From Bacteroidaceae bacterium (GTDB lineage: Bacteria > Bacteroidota > Bacteroidia > Bacteroidales > Bacteroidaceae), in contig JAGAAS010000087.1 of NCBI GenBank assembly GCA_017615125.1, forward strand, positions 1 through 40,492: 40,492 bases of DNA. Reading direction: 5' to 3'. Shown one piece after another: positions 26,250 to 32,175 of the stretch; within the stretch, counting starts at the first letter, position 1; each line of letters starts with the position of its first letter. Made by a program: the position numbers and the translations under genes. The notes below the pieces were generated by a model that ran no database searches, had not been told where the DNA came from, and saw only the letters and a program-made list of their open reading frames with translations.

Positions 26250-26732
26250 CTATTTCAGGAAATCGCCTGTGAAGACGAGGGGAAGCAGCTCGCGTATTCC
26301 TCCCTCGACGACGTATGTTCCTTGAGTGCCGTAGAGAAGGATGCGGATGGGATGCTGGAAACGCGACTCCGTTTCCAATATCACTTGCCGGCAGGCGCCG
26401 CAAGGAGGCGTGGGAACGGGTGTCAGCCCCTCCGAGTCGCGTGCCGCAATAGCCAGCGCTACCACAGCCTTGTCGGGGTACTGGGCGTTGGCGTAGAACA
26501 GCGTAGTACGCTCGGCGCACAAGCCCGAAGGAAAGGCGGCATTTTCCTGATTGTTGCCTGTGACGACGGTTCCGTCGTCCAGCAGCACAGCGGCTCCCAC
26601 GCTGAAGTGAGAGTAGGGCGAATAGCTGCGCTTCGTTGCCTCGCAAGCTTCCTTAATCAGGTTCTGATCGGCAGGCGTCAGCTCGTCGAAGTCATACAGC
26701 GTATAGTGACATTCGTGCACAATTTCTTTCAT
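26250..26732 (-). CDS. cdd: Cytidine deaminase
   Basis: Cytidine deaminase converts cytidine and deoxycytidine to uridine forms for pyrimidine salvage. The 160-residue length is slightly above the typical 130-150. The zinc site is complete: Cys72-Ala-Glu74 (SGLCAERTTL) with Glu74 as proton shuttle, and Cys111/Cys114 in PPCGACRQV. SPYSHFSVGAAV is the substrate-binding start of the family. ATG 26732 (MKEIVHECHY) is chosen; it follows a good promoter, while an upstream in-frame ATG would lie inside that promoter. It is divergent from the GH73-LysM gene. Confidence 0.95.
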   Translation of the reverse strand: MKEIVHECHYTLYDFDELTPADQNLIKEACEATKRSYSPYSHFSVGAAVLLDDGTVVTGNNQENAAFPSGLCAERTTLFYANAQYPDKAVVALAIAARDSEGLTPVPTPPCGACRQVILETESRFQHPIRILLYGTQGTYVVEGGIRELLPLVFTGDFLK

Positions 26733-26748
26733 AGCGTCAATTTTTCTA

Positions 26749-26781
26749 CAAAGATAGCGAATGTTTGCGATGAAACCCAAA
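26749..26781 (-). promoter_or_regulatory. cdd promoter
   Basis: On the minus strand TTTG (26781-26778) and TATCTTTG (26756-26749) are separated by 21 nt, matching the Bacteroidetes consensus. The -7 lies 16 bp before the cdd start codon. It interleaves with the opposite promoter at 26764-26797. Confidence 0.75.
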
Positions 26782-26797
26782 TTTTTTCGTATTTTTG
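26764..26797 (+). promoter_or_regulatory. Promoter of the GH73-LysM gene
   Basis: TTTG at 26764-26767 and TATTTTTG at 26790-26797 (TAnnTTTG) are 22 nt apart, slightly longer than usual. The -7 is 26 bp before the chosen start codon. The -33 lies between the two elements of the divergent cdd promoter. Confidence 0.6.
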
Positions 26798-26823
26798 CAC
26801 CAAACAGCAAAATCGGTCATCCT

Positions 26824-27702
26824 ATGAGACATCGTTTCGCCCTCTTTTCCCTTGTGTTGCTCCTCTCGCTCGCGGCAGGCGCGCAGAACGCGCAGTATGT
26901 GAAATATGTGCGTCAGTACAAGGACCTCGCTATCGAGCAGATGAAGAAATATAACATCCCAGCCAGCATCACGCTGGCGCAGGCGCTGCTCGAGTCAGGC
27001 GCGGGGCAGAGCGAGCTGGCGCGCGAGAGCAACAATCACTTCGGCATCAAGTGCCACAACTGGTCGGGCAAGAAGGTGTATCACGACGACGATGCCTCCG
27101 ACGACTGCTTCCGCGTCTACAAGAGCGTGCGCGACTCCTATGAGGATCATTCCATCTTCCTTTCCACCAGTCAGCGCTACCGTCCGCTCTTCAAGCTCAA
27201 GAATACCGACTATGTGGGCTGGGCACAGGGCCTGAAGCTTGCAGGCTATGCCACCAACCCCTCGTATGCCGACAGGCTCATCAACATCATCGAGTCGTAC
27301 AACCTCGACCAGTACGATGTGCCCTACGGCACCTATACCGTGCTGAGCGTGGGTTCCCATCAGCCGCATATTGCCAACGGGCTCGTCTATGTTGTCACCC
27401 GCAAGGGCGATACCATCAAGCTCATCTCCGACGAGTTCGGCATCTCGGTGGGAAGCCTGCTCCGCTACAACGACCTTTACAAGGGATACGTGCCCGAGGA
27501 CGGCGACATCCTCTACCTTCATCGCAAGAACTGGCGCGCAAAGAAGCCTTACAAGACGCATGTCGTGCGCGAAGGGGAGAGCATGTATTCCATCTCGCAG
27601 ATGTACGGCATCCGCCTTGCACGCCTTTACCGTATGAACCGCGACAAGGGCGACATCACGTCCTATGCCCCCAGCGTGGGCGATGTCATCAGGCTCCGAT
27701 GA
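26824..27702 (+). CDS. Secreted N-acetylglucosaminidase (GH73) with two LysM domains
   Basis: A peptidoglycan hydrolase that would cut glycan strands in the cell wall. The start at 26824 gives a signal peptide (MRHRFALFSLVLLLSLAAGA) and sits after a promoter; the frame continues upstream but through that promoter. Of the 292 residues, about 35-160 form the GH73 domain with likely catalytic Glu57 in ALLESGAGQSELA and the conserved NNHFGIKCH and YADRLINII. Two LysM peptidoglycan-binding domains follow (about 183-236, YVVTRKGDTIKLIS; and 243-290, HVVREGESMYSIS). Architecture is typical of Bacteroidales cell-separation or wall-turnover enzymes. Confidence 0.93.
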   Translation: MRHRFALFSLVLLLSLAAGAQNAQYVKYVRQYKDLAIEQMKKYNIPASITLAQALLESGAGQSELARESNNHFGIKCHNWSGKKVYHDDDASDDCFRVYKSVRDSYEDHSIFLSTSQRYRPLFKLKNTDYVGWAQGLKLAGYATNPSYADRLINIIESYNLDQYDVPYGTYTVLSVGSHQPHIANGLVYVVTRKGDTIKLISDEFGISVGSLLRYNDLYKGYVPEDGDILYLHRKNWRAKKPYKTHVVREGESMYSISQMYGIRLARLYRMNRDKGDITSYAPSVGDVIRLR

Positions 27703-27807
27703 GGGGTGTTTGTCCTTGTGTGATTATGGTTCCATCCGGCATTTTGAAGCATCCAATTTTCAGTTTGAAAAAAGGGCTTACCGATATGTGTGAGGCATGC
27801 TGATTTT

Positions 27808-27880
27808 TCGAGAAGGGAAATTTTTTTTTTCGAGAAGGAATCTCGCCGTATGAAGAAAGAAAAAATTTTTTTCGAGAAGG
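27808..27880. repeat. Three TCGAGAAGG(G)A repeats, about 21-bp phase
   Basis: TCGAGAAGG occurs at 27808-27816, 27830-27838 and 27872-27880, each preceded by a T-run. The distances are 22 and 42 bp, close to multiples of 21. The minus strand has a short open frame here with loosely repeated Phe-Ser-Lys-Lys heptads, as at 29955-30066. The rest of this 239-bp spacer (27703-27941) holds only the possible promoter at 27910. Confidence 0.6.
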
Positions 27881-27909
27881 GAAAAATAATTATGCTCAAA
27901 GGAAAATTT

Positions 27910-27917
27910 TATATTTG
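27910..27917 (+). promoter_or_regulatory. -7 element of the UbiA-type gene
   Basis: TATATTTG fits TAnnTTTG and is 24 bp before the ATG at 27942. No TTTG is found 19-22 nt upstream. A TTG start at 27915 in the same frame is rejected because it falls inside this element. Confidence 0.5.
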
Positions 27918-27941
27918 TTGTCGAAAATAAAAACGAGTGAA

Positions 27942-28943
27942 ATGTCTTTGAAAAAATGGTTCGTGAACGGGCGGTACGGAGCTCTTGTGCAGAGCGTGAT
28001 GCCTGCCGTCCTGGCTGTGGTTCTTGCCATCGGGCACGAGGGTTTTAATGTGTGGCTGTCGCTCCTTGCCGTCGTGGGTGTGGAGTGTGCCCATCTGGCG
28101 CTGAATCTTTCCGACGATTACTTCGACTACAAGGCCGATATGCTGGCCGACCGTATCAACGTGGTGCGGAAAGGGTTCAAGGCCTACACGGCAAAGTATC
28201 CTTATCTGACAGACGGGACGGCTACTGTGGGCGACTTGAAGAAGGCGATAGCCCTTTTCTCGCTCGTAGCTATCGTGTGCGGCATCGTCATTCTCATTTT
28301 CCGCGGATGGCCTGTTGTTGTCATCGCAGCCGTAACGGCCTTCCTGGGCGTGTTCTACTCGGCTCCGCCCCTCAAGCTCGGCTTTCACGGGATGGGCGAG
28401 CTGATTATCGGCATCGTCTTCGGCCCGCTGCTGATGATGGGTGTTTACTTTGCTGCCTGCGGAGCTATCGAGCCCTCTGTCGTGTGGCTCTCCGTACCTG
28501 TGGGGCTGCTTGTGGTGAACATACTCTTTACCCACAGCTATATAGACAATGTGGGCGATGGGGAGTCGGAAAAGCTCACGCTCTCGGGCCTGCTGCGCAC
28601 CGATAGGGCAAACCTCGCGATGAGCTTCATCCTCAACTTCCTCCCCAGCGTGCTTGTCGTGCTGGCAGTCATCCTTGGGAGAGTTCCCTGGCCCTATCTG
28701 TTTACGTTGCTTGTCCTTCCGCGCAACATCTGGCTCTTCTGGTCCCTCGTGAAGTTCTCCCGCAAGGAGGAGATTCCGCTTGAGAAGCCCGCGTGGTATC
28801 TTGGCAACATGGGCAAGTGGGAGCTCTACCGCAAGATGGGCCTTGACTGGTACCTCATCCGCTGGCTCACCGCCCGCAATGCCCTTTCGCTTTTCTGCCT
28901 GATACTTATCGTCGTTACGCTGGTGCTCCTCTTCACCGCTTAG
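27942..28943 (+). CDS. UbiA-family prenyltransferase (MenA-like)
   Basis: A 333-residue integral membrane protein with about eight to nine hydrophobic segments. UbiA-family enzymes join an isoprenoid chain to an aromatic or other acceptor. The first Asp-rich magnesium/diphosphate motif is visible as NLSDDYFDYKAD (Asp58-Asp66) and the second as YIDNVGDGESEK. Because the organism group uses menaquinone, 1,4-dihydroxy-2-naphthoate polyprenyltransferase (MenA) is a natural candidate, but the protein looks divergent and its neighbour is a radical SAM gene rather than other men genes. It is therefore called only to family level. The radical SAM gene follows by 69 bp, the spacer being filled by repeats. 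Confidence 0.8.
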   Translation: MSLKKWFVNGRYGALVQSVMPAVLAVVLAIGHEGFNVWLSLLAVVGVECAHLALNLSDDYFDYKADMLADRINVVRKGFKAYTAKYPYLTDGTATVGDLKKAIALFSLVAIVCGIVILIFRGWPVVVIAAVTAFLGVFYSAPPLKLGFHGMGELIIGIVFGPLLMMGVYFAACGAIEPSVVWLSVPVGLLVVNILFTHSYIDNVGDGESEKLTLSGLLRTDRANLAMSFILNFLPSVLVVLAVILGRVPWPYLFTLLVLPRNIWLFWSLVKFSRKEEIPLEKPAWYLGNMGKWELYRKMGLDWYLIRWLTARNALSLFCLILIVVTLVLLFTA

Positions 28944-29006
28944 CCTTTTCACCCTTTCGCCCTTTAGCCTAATTTGATTATCTGATTATCTAATCATCTG
29001 ATTATC
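28942..29006 (-). repeat. Composite repeat before the radical SAM gene
   Basis: Read on the minus strand, GGCTAAAGGGCGAAAGGG-TGAAAAGG-type DNA (28942-28970) is joined to four 8-nt units (28975-29006: TGATTATC, TGATTATC, TAATCATC, TGATTATC on the plus strand). It ends 6 bp before the ATG at 29013, so it forms the leader of the radical SAM gene. Confidence 0.8.
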
Positions 29007-29012
29007 TTCAAA

Positions 29013-29915
29013 ATGTCTCGCATCTCCCAATTCCTCTACCTTCCCTGCTGGTTCGTAGGCGCCCGTTTCCTGGGAAAGAAAAAGCCTCTGCAGAGCGTCA
29101 TCTTCATCTCCGACAAGTGCAATCTCTCGTGCAAGCATTGCAGCGTGTATAACCACACAGAGCCCAAGGTGAAAACCTTTGAGCAGCTGGTGGAGGAGAT
29201 GAAGTACTGCTATTCGCTGGGAAGCCGTTTCATCGATTTCGAAGGGGGAGAGCCGTTTATCTGGGAAGATAACGGGCGCACCGTTGACGATTTGTGCGAC
29301 GAAGCAAAGCGTCTGGGCTTCTTCTCTTGTACTATCACGACAAACGCGCAGAAACCCTTCCCCGATTCGCATGCCGACAGCATCTGGGTAAGCCTCGACG
29401 GTGTAGGCGACTATCACGAGCGAGTGCGCGGAAAGGGAACGTTTGCGCGCTTGGAACAGAATATCGCGACGTGCCGACATAAAGCCCTCTCGGCAAATAT
29501 GGCTATCAACACACTCAACTGGGAGGCTGTTGCCGAGACGATTGAGTATGTGAAGAAAAGTCCTTACTTCAAGTCCATTTCCTTTAGCTTCCACACCCCC
29601 TTTGCTGGCACCGAGTATCTGGCTCTCGATCAGGAGCATCGTGAGCAAGTGCTCGACGTCATCCTTGCATACAAGAAGAAAGGCTATCCCATCATGAATA
29701 CCGCAGTAGGACTGCGCAAGATGAAGAAACTCGACTTCAAACCCGAGTGCTGGGTAACCAATTTCATCTTCTCCGACGGCACGCGCAAGCCCCAATGCAT
29801 CGGTGCCGAGCAAGGCGTCTGCGACAAGTGCGGCTTTGGAATGGCTGGCGAAATGAACGCCCTCTTCCATTTCTCCCCCGAAACCATCCTCGCAGGACTA
29901 AAACTGAGAATGTAA
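29013..29915 (+). CDS. Radical SAM protein with C-terminal cysteine cluster
   Basis: A 300-residue enzyme with the radical SAM iron-sulphur motif CX3CX2C (Cys36, Cys40, Cys43 in DKCNLSCKHC) close to the N-terminus, then the FEGGEPF glycine/glutamate motif for S-adenosylmethionine binding. Four more cysteines near the end (246, 262, 270, 273, in CWVTNF, QCIGAE, VCDKC) could bind a second cluster, as in SPASM-type enzymes. The substrate is unknown. The tight pairing with the UbiA-type gene suggests a lipid or quinone modification, which is inference only. Confidence 0.85.
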   Translation: MSRISQFLYLPCWFVGARFLGKKKPLQSVIFISDKCNLSCKHCSVYNHTEPKVKTFEQLVEEMKYCYSLGSRFIDFEGGEPFIWEDNGRTVDDLCDEAKRLGFFSCTITTNAQKPFPDSHADSIWVSLDGVGDYHERVRGKGTFARLEQNIATCRHKALSANMAINTLNWEAVAETIEYVKKSPYFKSISFSFHTPFAGTEYLALDQEHREQVLDVILAYKKKGYPIMNTAVGLRKMKKLDFKPECWVTNFIFSDGTRKPQCIGAEQGVCDKCGFGMAGEMNALFHFSPETILAGLKLRM

Positions 29916-29954
29916 CCAACGCGAAACGTCGTTTTTCTGCTCAGGAAAAATAGA

Positions 29955-30066
29955 GTTAAACGCCAACATATTGTAGTTAAACTCTACGGCGCTAAAGTTA
30001 AACAATAATTTCTTAGAGTTAAACTCTAGCGTGGCGAAGTTAAACAATAATTCCGTAGAGTTAAAC
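29955..30066. repeat. Six GTTAAAC heptamers at exact 21-bp spacing
   Basis: GTTAAAC begins at 29955, 29976, 29997, 30018, 30039 and 30060, a spacing of exactly 21 bp five times in a row. The 14-bp fillers alternate: those after copies 3 and 5 are nearly the same (AATAATT..), and those after copies 2 and 4 both begin TCTA. TAGAGTTAAACTCTA (30014-30028) is palindromic except at its centre. The minus strand is open through all six copies (29898-30089) with a Phe-Asn heptad, but has no ATG near its beginning. The 209-bp spacer holds nothing else recognised. Confidence 0.85.
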
Positions 30067-30124
30067 TTCTGTCGAAGGGCTGGTGTGAACTAAGAGGTCT
30101 TTTTTGTTGTTTGGGTAGGCTTGG

Positions 30125-30937
30125 TTACAAGGCATGTCCTCCAGACACTTTAATTACTTGTCCCGTAAGCATTCGTGCCTGACTGCTTGACAAAAACAGA
30201 ATCGTCTCGGCAATATCTTCGGGTTGAATCAATTCGCCCATCGGGATAATCGGAATGACGGTTTTCTCCAACTCGGCATCAATCCATCCTGTCTGCGTTG
30301 GGCCAGGCGCCACACAATTCACGGTGATGCCATACTTCGCTACTTCGAGTGCGATGCTGCGGGTAAGCGCTTCTAATGTTGCCTTGCTCGCTCCATAGGT
30401 GATTTGACCTGCGAAGATTTGTGATGCGTCGGTAGAGATATTGATGATTCTGCCGTAATCGCTACGGTGGTTGATCAATTCCCTTGTCATCAAAATGCTT
30501 CCTCGGACATTAACTGCAAATGTGTCGTCAATCACTTTTGGAGTGATTTTTTCTATGGTATCATTACCGTCTAAATCACCTTCTGCCGCATTGTTGACAA
30601 GGATATTGACTTTTCCGTATCGTTTCAGAACGGTCGAAAAGATATCCTTTACGGCAGCCTCGTCGGTAATGTCGCTTTCAATAATCAGGTAGTCGGCTTT
30701 CATTTCCCTGAGTCTGCTTTCAACAATATCTGCATTCCCTGCATTTGCCTGATAGTATCTGTCAGCTCCGTTCGTATCCGTCTTGTTCTTATCAAACGGC
30801 CTGGGTACTCTCTTATATACCAAAGCCACCTTTGCGCCTTCGCGAGCAAAAGCAAGTGCTGTTGTTGCCCCGATTCCTTGCGGGTTGTTTGCCCCCGTAA
30901 TCAGAGCCACTCTATCCTTTAATCCGTAGTTAACCAT
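30125..30937 (-). CDS. Short-chain dehydrogenase/reductase (SDR)
   Basis: A classical SDR oxidoreductase of 270 residues using NAD(P)H. The ATG at 30937 (MVNYGLKDRVALITGA) is the natural start; the longer open frame runs through the promoter and palindrome. Visible motifs are the cofactor-binding TGANNPQGIG, NNAAEGD, the catalytic serine strand INISTDAS, Tyr181 and Lys185 in YGASK, and VAPGPTQTGW. The C-terminal GQVIKVSGGHAL is family standard. The spacing TGAxxPxGIG is of 3-oxoacyl-ACP-reductase-like SDRs. Substrate unknown. It is a single gene, apparently under a palindromic operator. Confidence 0.9.
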   Translation of the reverse strand: MVNYGLKDRVALITGANNPQGIGATTALAFAREGAKVALVYKRVPRPFDKNKTDTNGADRYYQANAGNADIVESRLREMKADYLIIESDITDEAAVKDIFSTVLKRYGKVNILVNNAAEGDLDGNDTIEKITPKVIDDTFAVNVRGSILMTRELINHRSDYGRIINISTDASQIFAGQITYGASKATLEALTRSIALEVAKYGITVNCVAPGPTQTGWIDAELEKTVIPIIPMGELIQPEDIAETILFLSSSQARMLTGQVIKVSGGHAL

Positions 30938-30971
30938 ATTGTCTAATTTGAACTCTCTTCCATATCTGTTG

Positions 30972-30979
30972 CAAAGATA
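30972..30979 (-). promoter_or_regulatory. -7 element of the SDR gene
   Basis: On the minus strand TATCTTTG is followed by C and lies 34 bp before the SDR start codon. No TTTG stands at the expected distance upstream; the palindrome at 30999-31016 occupies that place. Confidence 0.6.
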
Positions 30980-30998
30980 TATGTTTTTTCGATTCCAA

Positions 30999-31016
30999 TC
31001 TTTCTTGCAAGAAAGA
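30999..31016. promoter_or_regulatory. 18-bp perfect palindrome at the SDR promoter
   Basis: TCTTTCTTGCAAGAAAGA is a perfect palindrome beginning 19 nt upstream of the -7 element, exactly where the -33 element would be. GATTCC (30991-30996) and GGAATC (31025-31030) flank it. A dimeric regulator, perhaps an activator replacing the missing -33, is a reasonable inference. No regulator gene is adjacent. Confidence 0.6.
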
Positions 31017-31070
31017 AATATCAAGGAATCGGGAAGTCTGATAAAAGGGTGAAAGTCAGCAGAGAGGAGA

Positions 31071-31108
31071 AAAAGAAGGGTGCCGTATGGAAGCGGCACC
31101 CTTCTTTT
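31071..31108. terminator. Bidirectional terminator below the GDSL gene
   Basis: AAAAGAAGGGTGCCG (31071-31085) and CGGCACCCTTCTTTT (31094-31108) form a perfect 15-bp stem with an 8-nt loop. It lies 31 bp after the stop codon of the GDSL gene; on the minus strand the stem ends in TTTTTCTCC. Confidence 0.9.
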
Positions 31109-31139
31109 GTGGATATTTGAAAGGGATGTGACGGGGGGC

Positions 31140-31844
31140 TTATTTCCTCTGTTTCTTGATGACGGGGAGGAGCAGTTTCTCCATCACTTCGTAGCCCTTA
31201 ACGTTGGGGTGAACGCCGGGGGTGTCTTGTGCCAGTTCGGGGTTCATGCCCGTGCCGTCTTCCGATACCATAGCGCTGAAGTAGTCGACATACGGAATCT
31301 TGTTTGCTTCGGCATAGGCTTTCACGCGAGCGTTGAGACGCTGGATCTTCTCCATCGAGTCGGTAATGGAGGGGTGCCAGTTGAAGCCTGCGGCAGGAAG
31401 GCAGCTGGTGAGGATGACTTTAATCTTGTTGTAGCGTGCCAGCTCAACCATCGATACTACGTTGCCGTAAGTGAGGTCTTCGTCGTACTCGCCCGTGTTC
31501 TCAGCGACGTCGTTGGTGCCGTAGTTGATGACAACCACCTTGGGCTGCAGGTTGATGACGTCTTCGCGGAAGCGGAGGAGGAACTGATAGCTGGTCTGTC
31601 CGCCGATGCCGCGTCCTATCAGCTTGTTTTTCTCAAAGAACTTGGGACGTGCGCCAGGCCATCCGTCAGTAATGGAGTTGCCGAAGAGCACAACGCGCTT
31701 CTCGCCCTTTGCGGGTGCGCCCAGCTCTTTGTTCTGCGCTGCATAGCGCTTCCAGTTGGCAAAGTCGTGGCGCTGAGCCCATACTCCGTTTACACTCACA
31801 CATGTCAGTAGCAGGGCCAGACCTGCCAGTTTCAAAGCTTTCAT
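31140..31844 (-). CDS. Secreted SGNH/GDSL-type esterase
   Basis: A 234-residue predicted exported hydrolase with signal peptide (about 1-23, ...NGVWA). It has all SGNH blocks: GNSITDGW with nucleophile Ser57, GIGGQ for the oxyanion Gly, NYGTND for the Asn, and the Asp207-His212 pair in DTPGVHPNVKGY. Such Bacteroidetes enzymes often remove acetyl groups from sugars or cleave lipid esters; platelet-activating-factor acetylhydrolase-like labels are common. The precise ester is unknown. It is a single gene with its own promoter and a strong terminator. Confidence 0.9.
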   Translation of the reverse strand: MKALKLAGLALLLTCVSVNGVWAQRHDFANWKRYAAQNKELGAPAKGEKRVVLFGNSITDGWPGARPKFFEKNKLIGRGIGGQTSYQFLLRFREDVINLQPKVVVINYGTNDVAENTGEYDEDLTYGNVVSMVELARYNKIKVILTSCLPAAGFNWHPSITDSMEKIQRLNARVKAYAEANKIPYVDYFSAMVSEDGTGMNPELAQDTPGVHPNVKGYEVMEKLLLPVIKKQRK

Positions 31845-31890
31845 AGGTATTCTCAGTTTTTAAGTAAAAGACTTTTTTGAAATTCTGTGG

Positions 31891-31921
31891 CGAAGATACG
31901 CATCTTTTACTTATCTCCAAA
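31891..31921 (-). promoter_or_regulatory. GDSL gene promoter
   Basis: On the minus strand TTTG (31921-31918) and TATCTTCG (31898-31891) are separated by 19 nt. The -7 has one mismatch to TAnnTTTG. It is 46 bp before the start codon at 31844. Confidence 0.6.
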
Positions 31922-31950
31922 GATTTTCCTTATAAAAATCTTGCTTTACC

Positions 31951-32165
31951 TATTAACGCATTCGCGTAGGTTAATCGACGCTTGTGCGTCTGGTTAATCG
32001 CAGCTTTGCTGCTGGTGAAGGGGCCAATCGGAGATTTAGCCTATTAGCCCTTTAGCCTGTTGGCCTTTAGCACCTAGCCCTTTCGCCTTTTGGCCTCTTA
32101 GCCTTTAATCGCTTTCGCTATCGTAGGCACAAAGAGCCGTATCGTTATCGTTAAGGTTATCGGCA
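31951..32165 (-). repeat. Repeat-filled spacer between receptor and GDSL genes
   Basis: Three perfect small hairpins (31956-31967 ACGC-ATTC-GCGT; 31977-31990 GACGC-TTGT-GCGTC; 32000-32012 GCAGC-TTT-GCTGC) are joined by GGTTAATCG. Then come runs of AGCCCTTTAGCC and GGCCTTTAGC type (about 32036-32105) and CGCTATCGTAGGCACAAAG-type DNA. In the reverse direction it matches the layout at 6604-6680. No gene is seen in the 331 bp between the two flanking genes. Confidence 0.8.
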
Positions 32166-32175
32166 TCGGCAGTTT

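Noticed and set aside
29955-30066. CRISPR array
   Set aside because: The repeats are only 7 bp with 14-bp partially similar fillers. No 24-36-bp repeat/spacer structure and no cas genes are present.
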